Assembly: GCF_003751605.1 (NCBI RefSeq)
Contig: NZ_RJVJ01000001.1
Coordinates: 3,844,001-3,908,000 of the forward strand
Direction of reading: 5' to 3'
From: Kitasatospora cineracea
GTDB lineage: Bacteria > Actinomycetota > Actinomycetes > Streptomycetales > Streptomycetaceae
DNA length: 64,000 bases
In this document: positions 34,037 through 42,369 of the stretch, in pieces
Position numbering within the stretch: the stretch's first letter is position 1
Layout: every line of letters begins with the position of its first letter
The notes under the pieces: model-generated
The model's input: only the letters and a program-made list of their open reading frames with translations
What the model was told of the DNA's origin: nothing
Databases searched by the model: none
Program-made: the position numbers and the translations under genes

Positions 34037-35260
34037 ATGGGACAGCTGACAGCATCGAACGAACGGGTACCGGCCGACAGCAAGGTGTCGGGCACGGCCT
34101 ACACCAACCTGGTGGTCGCCACCATCGGCTTCGCGCTGACCTTCTGGGCGTGGAACCTGATCGCCCCGCTGGCGGGCGAGTTCGACAAGACACTGCACAT
34201 GTCGTCGTTCGCCCAGTCGTTCCTGGTCGCGGTGCCCGTCATCGTCGGCTCGCTGGGCCGCGTCCCGGTCGGCGCGCTGACCGACCGGTTCGGGGCCCGG
34301 CTGATGTTCCCGCTGATGTCGGCGCTGACCATCGTCCCGGTGCTGCTGCTGATCCCGGCCCGCGGGTCGTACGGGGCGCTGCTCGCGGTCGGGTTCTTCC
34401 TCGGGCTCGGCGGCACCACCTTCGCCATCGGCGTGCCGCTGGTGAACTCCTGGTTCCCGGCCAGCAAGCGCGGCCTGGGCATCGGCGTGTTCGGCATGGG
34501 CATGGGCGGCGTCGCGCTGTCCGGCTACTTCACCCCGCGGCTGTGGAAGCACGGCCACGACCTGCCGTTCTGGGTGATGGCGATCGCCCTGGCCGCGTAC
34601 ACGGTGGTCTCCTTCTTCCTGCTGCGCGACCGCCCCGACCGGGTGGTCCCGACCGCCTCGCTGGCCTCCCGGCTCGGGCGGGCCGGGCGGCTGCGGGTGA
34701 CGTGGGAGCTGTCCGCGCTGTACGCGATCGGCTTCGGCGGCATCGTCGCGTTCGGCGTCTACCTGCCCACCTACCTGAAGACCTGGTACGAGCTGTCCGC
34801 CACCGACGCGGGCACCAAGGCCGCCGGGTTCGCGCTGGTCACGGTGGTCTTCCGGCCGTTCGGCGGCTGGCTGTCGGACCGGGTCCACCCGGCCGTGGTG
34901 ACCTGCTGGGCGCTGGCGGTCACCGCGCTGTTCGCCGTCGTCCAGGCCTTCGACCCGGCCCTCAGCCCGGTCGGCACCATCGCCTTCATGGTGATGGCGG
35001 CCGGCCTGGGCACCACCAGCGGCTCGGTGTTCGCACTGGTCGCCCAGGTCACCCCGGTCGCCCAGGTCGGCTCGGTGACCGGCATCGTCGGCGCGATCGG
35101 CGGCCTGGGCGGGTTCGTCCCGCCGCTGGTGATGGGCGCCATCTACAGCGCCAAGAGCAGCTACTCGATCGGCTTCATGCTGCTCTCCGACCTGGCCCTG
35201 GCCGGCGCCGTCTACGCGATCGGCCGGATGCGCGGCATCCGCCCCACCGCCACCGACTGA
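34037..35260 (+). CDS. narK: MFS nitrate/nitrite transporter (NarK-like)
   Basis: A 407-residue, twelve-helix MFS protein. The NNP-family signature is present twice: GFFLGLGGTTFAIGVPLVNSWFPASKRGLGIGVFGMGMGG and the second-half GLGTTSGSVFALV. It imports nitrate or exports nitrite, or exchanges both. ATG 34037 was chosen; TTG 34028 is three codons upstream in frame. No nitrate reductase genes are in the window. A 40-bp palindrome ends the gene and the converging deacetylase gene. Confidence 0.87.
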   Translation: MGQLTASNERVPADSKVSGTAYTNLVVATIGFALTFWAWNLIAPLAGEFDKTLHMSSFAQSFLVAVPVIVGSLGRVPVGALTDRFGARLMFPLMSALTIVPVLLLIPARGSYGALLAVGFFLGLGGTTFAIGVPLVNSWFPASKRGLGIGVFGMGMGGVALSGYFTPRLWKHGHDLPFWVMAIALAAYTVVSFFLLRDRPDRVVPTASLASRLGRAGRLRVTWELSALYAIGFGGIVAFGVYLPTYLKTWYELSATDAGTKAAGFALVTVVFRPFGGWLSDRVHPAVVTCWALAVTALFAVVQAFDPALSPVGTIAFMVMAAGLGTTSGSVFALVAQVTPVAQVGSVTGIVGAIGGLGGFVPPLVMGAIYSAKSSYSIGFMLLSDLALAGAVYAIGRMRGIRPTATD

Positions 35261-35278
35261 CCCGGCCCGGCCCGCACG

Positions 35279-35318
35279 CGAGCGGCCCGCACCCCTGCGC
35301 AGGGGTGCGGGCCGCTCG
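35279..35318. terminator. 40-bp perfect palindrome, bidirectional terminator
   Basis: Positions 35279-35298 are the exact reverse complement of 35299-35318 (centre CTGC/GCAG). It lies 18 bp after the narK-like stop and 14 bp before the stop of the converging deacetylase gene, so it can terminate both. Confidence 0.9.
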
Positions 35319-35332
35319 CCGTTCGGACGGGG

Positions 35333-36337
35333 TCAGGACTGCGCGCCCAGCAGCCGCTGCACCGCCGGCTCCAGGCCGGACAGGATGGTGTCGAACCGGC
35401 GGGTCGAGGTGGTCGAGTCGACCTGGAGGCGGCTGATCCGCAGCGGGTGCGCGGGCAGCCGGGGCCCCAGCCGGTGGTCGGAGAGGAAACCGAGCCGGTA
35501 GCCGAGCTGGCGCAGCACCGCGTCCGCCCGCTCGTCGAAGCCGCCGTCCGGGTAGGCGAACGCCGACGGGGCCTCGCCCAGCCAGCGGGTCAGCGCCCGG
35601 TGCGCGCCGGTGATCTCCGCGTGCACCGTCGCCTCGTCGCAGCGCCGCAGCGAGGGGTGCCCCAGGGTGTGGTTGCCGACCGCGACGTCCGCGTCCCGCA
35701 GGGTGCGCAGGTCCTCCGGGCGCAGCTGCTCCTGGGACGGCGGGCGGCGGTTCGCCGAGACCCGCAGCTCGGCCAGGCTGCGCCGCCGGTCCGGGTCGGG
35801 CATCGCCTTGAGCAGGGCCAGCACCCGGGCCGGGTCGGCGCCGCGGGACAGCAGCCGGGCCCGGCCGCCGTGCCGGGACAGGAACGCCGCCTCGTGCCAC
35901 CAGAACGGCTTCTCGGTGCCGACCAGCTCGGCGATCACGAACGCGGCCGCCGGGATCCGCCGGGCCACCAGCTCCGGCAGCGCGTGCCGCAGCACGGTGC
36001 GGTCCGGGTCGTCGAAGGTCACCAGCACCGAGCGCGGCGGCAGCGGCCGGCCCTCGGCCAGCGCCCGCTCCACGTCCTGCACGGACACCGGCGTGGCCAG
36101 CCGCCGCAGCCGGTCCAGCTGGGCGCCGAACGAGGCCGGGTCGGTGATCCCGTGGTAGGCGAGCACGGCGAGCCGCTGCGCGGCCCGGGCCCGGAACAGC
36201 GGCTGGGCGGGGCTGAACCGCAGCCAGCTGCTCCGGTCCCGCCCCTGCTCCCGGGGCCGGCGCGGAGTGGGCGCGGCGGACGGGACGACGGGCTGGGGCG
36301 GGGCGCAGACGGCAGCGGCGGTGGTGGCGTACGACAC
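35333..36337 (-). CDS. Polysaccharide deacetylase (NodB/CE4 domain)
   Basis: A 334-residue CE4 protein. The metal/catalytic motif is TFDDPD (108-112, with D109 and D110; the usual Gly is Pro), and the metal His pair is H223/H227 in NHTLGH. YHGITDPASF near residue 61 and FAYPDGGFDERAD are typical of family members. It removes N- or O-acetyl groups from surface glycans. No clear signal peptide, but the N-terminus is Ala/Pro rich. GTG 36337 is preceded by GAGGGGGGAA, a strong ribosome binding site, so the longer upstream frame is not used. Confidence 0.85.
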   Translation of the reverse strand: MSYATTAAAVCAPPQPVVPSAAPTPRRPREQGRDRSSWLRFSPAQPLFRARAAQRLAVLAYHGITDPASFGAQLDRLRRLATPVSVQDVERALAEGRPLPPRSVLVTFDDPDRTVLRHALPELVARRIPAAAFVIAELVGTEKPFWWHEAAFLSRHGGRARLLSRGADPARVLALLKAMPDPDRRRSLAELRVSANRRPPSQEQLRPEDLRTLRDADVAVGNHTLGHPSLRRCDEATVHAEITGAHRALTRWLGEAPSAFAYPDGGFDERADAVLRQLGYRLGFLSDHRLGPRLPAHPLRISRLQVDSTTSTRRFDTILSGLEPAVQRLLGAQS

Positions 36338-36735
36338 GGTTCCCCCCTCGGTCGCCGGCAAGCGGCGTGGCGGTACCGTCGGCAGGCGGAGCCCGGCCTC
36401 CGACCCCGGGCGCGGCGGCTCCGCACCCGAGTGATCTAGCCCGCGGCGGGTACTCCCGACCCCGCTCGTCAGGCGGCTCCTGGATCGCTCAATGTAGTGG
36501 AGACCCACGACGCCCCGGGATGGTTGTACGCCGGACGGCGAGATTTCGCGGACGGTCCGGAAACGCTCCGCAAGGCGCCCCGGCAGCCGCCGGAAGCCCT
36601 TGCAGCGGCACCCGCCGGGCCGTCCCCCGGCACCCGTCCGGCACCCGCCGGGCACCGGCCGGCACCGCCCGGTGGCGTTCCGGCGGGGGAGGAGGACCAT
36701 GGCCCGCGCTCCCGCACCGGGTTACCGTTGAGGGC
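36338..36735. other. Divergent intergenic region
   Basis: A 398-bp region between the minus-strand deacetylase gene and a small plus-strand membrane protein. It contains AT-richer tracts at about 36485-36505 (CTCAATGTAGTGGAG) and 36538-36562 (GCGAGATTTCGCGGACG), which may hold the promoters, and direct repeats of GGCACCCGCCGGG-like sequence at about 36605-36670. No gene was found. Confidence 0.4.
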
Positions 36736-36996
36736 ATGGCAGACACCCGAAGTGACCGTGCCGCTACCCGCCGCTCCGCCCTGTTCAGCGGCTGCGCGCT
36801 GCGCCGCCACCAGCCGCTGCTGGCCCTGGTCGGCCTGGTCTGCGTCGGCATGGGCATCGCGGTGGCCGTGCTGGTCCCGCAGACCGACGGCCCGGCCTGG
36901 GTGATGGCGGTGGCCGGCTGCCTGGCCGCCGGGGTACTGGTGCTGGTCCGGATCGGCGTCGCGCTGCTGCGCCCGGGCGGCGGCGCCACTCCCTGA
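36736..36996 (+). CDS. Small two-helix membrane protein
   Basis: An 86-residue protein of unknown family: a basic Cys-containing N-terminus (MADTRSDRAATRRSALFSGC), a first helix (about 29-48, LLALVGLVCVGMGIAVAVLV) and a second (about 53-75, WVMAVAGCLAAGVLVLVRIGV), with a short Gly/Pro tail. ATG 36736 follows GTTGAGGGC. Codon use is normal. Monocistronic in appearance. Confidence 0.6.
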   Translation: MADTRSDRAATRRSALFSGCALRRHQPLLALVGLVCVGMGIAVAVLVPQTDGPAWVMAVAGCLAAGVLVLVRIGVALLRPGGGATP

Positions 36997-37224
36997 GCCC
37001 CGGACGTCTCCTCGGACCCGCCCCGTTGACCGACCGCCGACCGGAAAACGTCCACCAATGGGACAGGACCGGTCGGACCGGCTGATTTTCGGCCTACCTA
37101 CGCACTTCTTTCACGTTTCCGGGGCACCAGCCTCACACTTCCCCCTACTGTGATGCGCATCGCCCGCGGCAGCCGCGGGCCGGGGGAGTCACAGTCCGGT
37201 GCGGGGGCACCGCGAGGGGGATCC

Positions 37225-38052
37225 ATGCCGAGCAGCGCCGCCGGGGCCGGAGGCGTCCGGACCAAGGTCAAACAGCAGCTGGCCCGCGCGGCCGGCCGGG
37301 TGCCCGGCGCGGGCGCCACCCTGCTGATCTACCACCGGGTGGGCGGCGGCACCGCCGACGAGCTCGACCTCGCCACCGCCGACTTCACCGCCCAGGCCGA
37401 CCTGCTCGCCGAGCTCCCGCCCGGCCGGGTCGTCCCGCTGGACACCGCCGCCGACCGCCTCGACGCCGGCCTGCGCACCCCCAGCACCGTCCTCACCTTC
37501 GACGACGGCTTCGCCGACACCTACGAGACGGCCTGGCCGCTGCTCAGGGAACGCGGCCTGCCGTTCACCGTCTACCTGGCCAGCGGCCTGGTCGGCGCCC
37601 CGATGCGCTGGGAGGGCTCCACCGCCAAGGGCGCCCCCGCCACCGGCCTCAGCTGGGAGCAGCTGCGCGAGATGACCGCCTCCGGGCTGTGCACCGTCGC
37701 CAACCACACCCGCAGCCACGCCCGCCCCGAACTGCTCACCACCGCCGAACTCGACGCCTGCGGCGACGACGTCGAGGAACACCTCGGCACCCGCCCCGCG
37801 CACTTCGCCTACACCTGGGGCCGCCCCGTCCCGCACCTGGACGCCGCGCTGCGGGCCCGTTTCCGCACCTGCGCCACCGGGCAGGTCGGCCGCAACCTGC
37901 CCGGCTACGACCCGGTCCGCTTCCACCGCGTCCCGGTCCGGCGCACCGACCCGATCGACTTCTTCCGGGCCAAGCTGTACGGCCGGCTCGTCCCCGAACG
38001 CGCCTACGCCCGGATCGTCGCCACCGCGAAGGCGGTGGGCGCCGGTGCCTGA
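37225..38052 (+). CDS. Polysaccharide deacetylase (NodB/CE4 domain)
   Basis: A 275-residue CE4 protein with a canonical motif TFDDGFADTY (91-100; D93, D94), metal His pair H161/H165 in NHTRSH, YHRVGG near 36 and FAYTWG in place of FaYPyG. ATG 37225 is preceded by GAGGGGGAT. It heads a plus-strand group: deacetylase, GT4 (8-bp overlap), initiating sugar transferase, PglD-like acetyltransferase. It probably deacetylates an N-acetyl-sugar in the exported polymer. No signal peptide is obvious. Confidence 0.87.
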   Translation: MPSSAAGAGGVRTKVKQQLARAAGRVPGAGATLLIYHRVGGGTADELDLATADFTAQADLLAELPPGRVVPLDTAADRLDAGLRTPSTVLTFDDGFADTYETAWPLLRERGLPFTVYLASGLVGAPMRWEGSTAKGAPATGLSWEQLREMTASGLCTVANHTRSHARPELLTTAELDACGDDVEEHLGTRPAHFAYTWGRPVPHLDAALRARFRTCATGQVGRNLPGYDPVRFHRVPVRRTDPIDFFRAKLYGRLVPERAYARIVATAKAVGAGA

Positions 38053-39232
38053 CCAGCTCCCGCTCCGCCTGCGCGGCGAGGGCGGCCGGCCGCTGCGGGT
38101 CGCCCACCTCACCACCGTCGACATGTCGCTGCACCTGCTGCTCGCCACCGAACTCGCCGTCGACGTCCAGCACGGCCTGCACACCTACGGCATCAGCGCC
38201 CCCGGACCCCACCTGGAGCGGATCGAGCAGCTCGGCGTCCGGCACCGGCCGCTGCCCTCGCTCACCCGCGCCTGGCAGCCCGGCGCCGACCTCGCCGCCG
38301 CCCGCGAACTGCTCGCCGAGCTGCGCCGGATCCGCCCCGACGTGCTGCACACCCACAACCCGAAGACCGGCGTGCTCGGCCGGATCCTCGGCCGGCTCGC
38401 CCGCGTCCCCGTCGTCGTCAACACCTGCCACGGCCTGTGGGCGCAGGCCCACGACCCGCTGGCCAAACGGCTCGCCGTGCTCGGCGCCGAGGCGCTCGCC
38501 GCCCGCTTCTCGCACGCCGAGCTCTACCAGAACGCCGAGGACCGGGCCGCGCTCGCCAAGTGGGGCGTCCCCGCGCGGCGCTCCCGGGTGGTCGGCAACG
38601 GCATCGACCTCGACCGCTTCCCCGCCCCCGGCCCGGCCCGGGACGCCCTGCGCGCCCGGCTGCGCACCCGACTCGGCCTCGCCGAGGACGAGTTGCTGGT
38701 CGGCGGGGTCGGCCGGCGGGTCGCCGAGAAGGGCATCCGCGAGTACGCCGAGGCCGCCCGGGCCCTGGCCGGCAAGGCCCGCTTCGTGTGGATCGGCCCC
38801 GACGACCCCGACAAGCCCGACGCGCTGCGCGCCGCCGAGGCCGGCGTCGAGTTCCTCGGCCCCCGCGACGACATGCCCGCCGTGTACGCCGCCCTCGACG
38901 TCTTCGTCCTCCCCTCCCACCGGGAGGGCTTCTCCCGCTCCGGCATGGAGGCCGCCGCCAGCGGCCTGCCCCTGCTGCTCAGCGACATCCGCGGCTGCCG
39001 CGAGATCGGCACCCACGACGAACACCTGCTGCTCGCCCCGGCGGCCGACGCCGCCGCCCTCACCACCGCCCTCGACCGGCTCCTCACCGAGCCCGCCCTG
39101 CGGATACGCCTGGGCGCGGCGGCCCGCCGCCGCGCCCTCGACCGGTTCGACCAGCGCGCGGTCGCCCGGGTCTCGCTGGAGACCTACGCCGCCGTCGCCC
39201 GCCGCCGCGGGCTGCGCTGGACCACCGACTGA
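38045..39232 (+). CDS. Glycosyltransferase family 4
   Basis: A 395-residue GT4. It begins VPDQLPLRLRGEGGRPLRVAHLTTVDMSLHLLL and shows acceptor-domain RIRPDVLHTHNPKTGVLGRI and VVVNTCHGL, then the donor domain VGGVGRRVAEKGIREYAEA with the EX7E-type segment REGFSRSGMEAAASGLP. These segments are very like those of the capsule/EPS GT4 enzymes adding the second or third sugar to a lipid carrier. GTG 38045 overlaps the deacetylase stop by 8 bp, so the two are coupled. Confidence 0.9.
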   Translation: MPDQLPLRLRGEGGRPLRVAHLTTVDMSLHLLLATELAVDVQHGLHTYGISAPGPHLERIEQLGVRHRPLPSLTRAWQPGADLAAARELLAELRRIRPDVLHTHNPKTGVLGRILGRLARVPVVVNTCHGLWAQAHDPLAKRLAVLGAEALAARFSHAELYQNAEDRAALAKWGVPARRSRVVGNGIDLDRFPAPGPARDALRARLRTRLGLAEDELLVGGVGRRVAEKGIREYAEAARALAGKARFVWIGPDDPDKPDALRAAEAGVEFLGPRDDMPAVYAALDVFVLPSHREGFSRSGMEAAASGLPLLLSDIRGCREIGTHDEHLLLAPAADAAALTTALDRLLTEPALRIRLGAAARRRALDRFDQRAVARVSLETYAAVARRRGLRWTTD

Positions 39233-39337
39233 GCACCGCGCAGCACCACAGCGACCCGCACCGTCACCACCGCCGCGCGCCGGGCAGCCCCGGGCGCGCC
39301 CACCACACCACGACGCACCGACCCAGTTGGGGGAGAA

Positions 39338-40021
39338 ATGAAGCGAGGGGGGGACCTCGCGGTCACTGTGCTGGCCGGGATCATCGCCGTCCCGCTCGGC
39401 CTGCTGATCGCCCTCCTGATCCGCGCCACCACGGGCGGACCGGTGATCTTCCGTCAGACCCGCACCGGCCGGCACGGCCGGGAGTTCGCCATCCTCAAGT
39501 TCCGCACCATGCGCGACAAGCGCCACGAGGACGAACCCGACGCCCCGCGCATCACCCGCCTCGGCGCGCTGCTGCGCAAGACCAGCCTGGACGAACTCCC
39601 GCAGCTGTGGAACGTCCTGCGCGGCGACATGGGCGTCATCGGCCCCCGCCCCACCCTGCCCGAGCAGGTCGTCCACTACTCCGACCGCCAGCGCGGCCGG
39701 CTCGCCGTCCGCCCCGGCCTCACCGGCTGGGCCCAGGTCCGCGGCCGCAACTCCATCACCTGGCCCGAACGCATCGAACTCGACCTCTGGTACATCGAGC
39801 ACCACAGCCTCGCCCTCGACCTGCGCATCCTCGCCCTCACCGTGAAGGTGCTGCTGCGCCCCGCCGGCATCACCGCCGCCGGCGGCGTCAACCCCGGCTT
39901 CCCGGCCCCCGCCCACTCCCCGGCCCCGGCCCCCGCCGAATCGGCCGCCGCCCGGATCGTGCTGCCCCGGCAGGCCACCGCGACCGCGCCCCGGCTGGCC
40001 CGGGAGGAACTGCGCGGCTGA
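39338..40021 (+). CDS. Polyprenyl-phosphate sugar-1-phosphate transferase (WcaJ/PglC core)
   Basis: A 227-residue protein holding the minimal catalytic core of the bacterial sugar transferase family: one N-terminal membrane segment (about 8-28), GGPVIFRQTRTGRHGREFAILKFRTMR, SLDELPQLWNVLRGDMGVIGPRP and RPGLTGWAQVRGRN. It loads the first sugar-1-phosphate onto undecaprenyl phosphate, starting glycan assembly. The C-terminal 45 residues are a Pro/Ala-rich tail not seen in PglC. ATG 39338 follows GGGGGAGAA. A 105-bp gap separates it from the GT4 gene. Confidence 0.92.
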   Translation: MKRGGDLAVTVLAGIIAVPLGLLIALLIRATTGGPVIFRQTRTGRHGREFAILKFRTMRDKRHEDEPDAPRITRLGALLRKTSLDELPQLWNVLRGDMGVIGPRPTLPEQVVHYSDRQRGRLAVRPGLTGWAQVRGRNSITWPERIELDLWYIEHHSLALDLRILALTVKVLLRPAGITAAGGVNPGFPAPAHSPAPAPAESAAARIVLPRQATATAPRLAREELRG

Positions 40022-40071
40022 ACCGGTACCTTCCGGAAGGAGGAACGGACCCGACGGACGGAGCACGGCAG

Positions 40072-40692
40072 ATGGTGTGGATCGCGGGCGCGGGCGGCGT
40101 CGGCCGGGAGGCGCTGGACGTGGCGCTCGCCGCGGGCGTCGAGGTCGCCGGGTTCCTGGACGACCGGCTCGCCGGGGGCCTGGTGCGCGGCCTGCCGGTC
40201 CGGAAACCCGTCGAACTGCCCTCCGGCGCACCGTACTTGATCGGCATCGCCGACCCGGCGGTCCGGGCCCGGCTGGCCGCCGTGCTGGACGCGGCCGGCG
40301 GGCACCCCGTCACCCTGGTGCACCCACGGGCGATCATCGCCCCCGAGACCGAACTCGCCCCCGGCTGCCTGGTGATGGGCGGCGCGCACGTCTCCAGCAG
40401 CGTCCGCCTCGGCCTGCACAGCCAGGTCCACTACAACGCGACCGTCGGCCACGACACCCGCCTCGGCGCCCGGGTCACCGTCTACCCCGGCGCCAACGTC
40501 TCCGGCGCCGTCCACCTGGAGGACGACAGCACCGTCGGCTCCGGCGCCGTCGTCCTCCAGGGCCGCACCGTCGGCCGCGCCGCCTTCGTCGGCGCCGCCG
40601 CCACCGTCACCCGCGACGTTCCGCCCGCCACCACCGTCGTCGGCACCCCCGCCCGCCCGCTCGCCCGCACCTCCCCCGAAGGCGTCGCATAG
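40072..40692 (+). CDS. PglD-like sugar O/N-acetyltransferase (left-handed beta-helix)
   Basis: A 206-residue protein: N-terminal Rossmann-like domain with GAGGVGREALDV (6-17), then hexapeptide repeats of the LbH fold. The probable catalytic base is H127 in YNATVGHDTRLG, equivalent to PglD His125. The C-terminal acetyl-CoA end is VVGTPARPL. It acetylates an amino group of a nucleotide-linked amino-sugar and so fits downstream of the DegT aminotransferase. ATG 40072 is preceded by GGAAGGAGGAAC about 28 bases upstream; a closer site is weak. Confidence 0.85.
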   Translation: MVWIAGAGGVGREALDVALAAGVEVAGFLDDRLAGGLVRGLPVRKPVELPSGAPYLIGIADPAVRARLAAVLDAAGGHPVTLVHPRAIIAPETELAPGCLVMGGAHVSSSVRLGLHSQVHYNATVGHDTRLGARVTVYPGANVSGAVHLEDDSTVGSGAVVLQGRTVGRAAFVGAAATVTRDVPPATTVVGTPARPLARTSPEGVA

Positions 40693-40702
40693 GCTTCCCC
40701 AC

Positions 40703-41182
40703 ATGGGAATTCCTGCGTTTCTGGCGGAGCTGCGCGAGGTGGTCGGGCACCGGCCGCTCTGGTTGTCCGGGGTGTCGGCCGTGGTGGTCGACGAGGACGG
40801 GCGGGTGCTGCTCGGGCAGCGGGTGGACAACGGGAGGTGGGCGCTGATCGGCGGCATCATCGACCCGGGGGAGCAGCCCGCGGACACCGTGGTGCGCGAG
40901 TGCCTGGAGGAGACCGGGGTGACGGTGCTGCCCGAGCAGCTGGTCTCGGTGTCGGTCTCCCCGATGATCGAGTACCCGAACGGCGACCGCTCCCAGTACC
41001 TGGACCTGGTCTTCCGCTGCCGCCCGCTGTCCGGCGAGGCCCGGGTGAACGACGACGAGTCGCTCCAGGTCGGCTGGTTCCACCCGGACGCGCTCCCCGA
41101 CATCGGGGACCGGCACCGCGACCACATCGCCCGCGCCCTGGCCGGGAAGGACGAGGCGCACTTCGAGCTGACGGGCCGTTAG
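40703..41182 (+). CDS. NUDIX hydrolase
   Basis: A 159-residue protein with a perfect Nudix box: G-IIDPG-E-QPADTVV-REcLEETGV. The rest, including VVVDEDGRVLLGQRVDNGRWALIGG and DRSQYLDLVFRCRPLSGEAR, matches the ADP-ribose/NDP-sugar type of NUDIX protein. It may control nucleotide-sugar pools. ATG 40703 is ten bases after the PglD-like stop, so it could be the last gene of that operon. A strong hairpin follows. Confidence 0.92.
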   Translation: MGIPAFLAELREVVGHRPLWLSGVSAVVVDEDGRVLLGQRVDNGRWALIGGIIDPGEQPADTVVRECLEETGVTVLPEQLVSVSVSPMIEYPNGDRSQYLDLVFRCRPLSGEARVNDDESLQVGWFHPDALPDIGDRHRDHIARALAGKDEAHFELTGR

Positions 41183-41186
41183 CGAG

Positions 41187-41217
41187 GCGGGGGCGCGCGT
41201 CCGGTGCGCGCCCCCGC
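41187..41217. terminator. Bidirectional terminator
   Basis: A perfect 12-bp stem GCGGGGGCGCGC / GCGCGCCCCCGC with a 7-nt loop between the converging NUDIX and epimerase genes. Confidence 0.85.
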
Positions 41218-41224
41218 CCGCGGG

Positions 41225-42154
41225 TCAGAGCGTCCGGAACCAGTCCGCGGTGCGCCGCAGCCCCTCCTCCAGTGGGACGGGCACCACGTCCGGGAACAGC
41301 CCGCGCAGCCGCGCGTTGTCGGCCTGCGAGTCCCGCACGTCCCCCGGCCGCGGATCGACGTGCGCGGCGGCGACCGGCGCGCCCAGCACGGTGCCCATCA
41401 GGTCGATCAGCTCCAGCAGCGAGGTCCGCGTCCCGAAGGCCAGGTTCACCGGGTCCGCGCAGACCACCCGGCGCAGCACCGCCTCGGCCAGCACCTGCGC
41501 GACCGTGCCGACGTAGGTGAAGTCGCGGCTCTGCCGCCCGTCCCCGTGCACCGTCACCGGCCGGCCAGCCAGCGCCGCGTCCAAGAACGCCGGGACCACC
41601 GCCGCGTACGCGTGCCCGGCGGCCTGCAGCGGCCCGAACACGTTGAAGAAGCGCAGCGGCAGCACGCCCAGGCCGTAGCAGTGGTGGTACGCGCCGAGGT
41701 AGGACTCGGTGGCCAGCTTGGAGACCGCGTACGGGCTCATCGGGGCGGTGCGCATCGTCTCGCGCTTGGGCAGCTCCCGGTTGGCGCCGTACACCGAGGA
41801 CGAGGACGCCGCCGCGACGTACAGGCCGCCCGCCCGGCGGGCCGCCTCCAGCACCTCCAGGGTGCCGGTGGCGTTCACCCGGTGGCTGGCCAGCGGGGCG
41901 GCGACCGAACGCGGCACCGACGGCAGCGCCGCCAGGTGCACCACCGCGTCGGCGCCGGTGAACGCCGCGTCCAGCAGGGCCGGGTCGAGGATGCTGCCCT
42001 CGAAGAAGGAGACGTCCACCCCCGCCAGGTTGGCCTTGCTGCCGGTGGACAGGTCGTCCACCACCCGGACCTCCGCCACCTCCGGACGCGACGTCAACTC
42101 CCGGGCCAGATTGGCCCCGATGAACCCTGCCCCACCGGTGATCACCACACGCAC
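41225..42154 (-). CDS. NAD-dependent nucleotide-sugar epimerase/dehydratase (extended SDR)
   Basis: A 309-residue extended SDR. The NAD loop is GGAGFIG (7-13), the acidic residues are D33-D34, the catalytic SSS (117-120) and Y142-x3-K146 are present, and NVFGP and PVTVHGDGRQSRDFTYV are the sugar-binding segments of UDP-glucose 4-epimerase-like proteins. It makes or converts a UDP-sugar for the polysaccharide locus; the exact sugar is unknown. Start GTG 42154; other GTGs are close. Converges with the NUDIX gene. Confidence 0.88.
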   Translation of the reverse strand: MRVVITGGAGFIGANLARELTSRPEVAEVRVVDDLSTGSKANLAGVDVSFFEGSILDPALLDAAFTGADAVVHLAALPSVPRSVAAPLASHRVNATGTLEVLEAARRAGGLYVAAASSSSVYGANRELPKRETMRTAPMSPYAVSKLATESYLGAYHHCYGLGVLPLRFFNVFGPLQAAGHAYAAVVPAFLDAALAGRPVTVHGDGRQSRDFTYVGTVAQVLAEAVLRRVVCADPVNLAFGTRTSLLELIDLMGTVLGAPVAAAHVDPRPGDVRDSQADNARLRGLFPDVVPVPLEEGLRRTADWFRTL

Positions 42155-42287
42155 GGCCGCGCACCACCCCTCTGCTCGGGCCCGGGGACTCCCCCCGCCG
42201 GGCCATCGCCCGACTCTAGCGGCGGCCCCGTGCCCGCCGTGCGCGAAATCCCCACACGCGCAACCGAACCGCCGCATCCGGTGCGGC

Positions 42288-42368
42288 GGTCCGGAAGCGG
42301 AGGGTCCGGAACCGGGGGGCCGGAAGCGGGCGGTCCGGAAGCGGAGGGTCCGGAAGCGGGTGGGCCGG
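42288..42368. repeat. 15-bp tandem repeat downstream of the DhaM-like gene
   Basis: About five units of GGTCCGGAAGCGGAG type (one unit is 14 bp) run to the base before the minus-strand stop at 42370. Confidence 0.85.
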
Positions 42369-42369
42369 G

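Noticed and set aside
13013..40692. Complete bacillosamine-type (PglC/D/E/F) pathway
   Set aside because: Aminotransferase, PglD-like acetyltransferase and PglC-like transferase are present, but no 4,6-dehydratase was recognised and the genes are about 25 kb apart.
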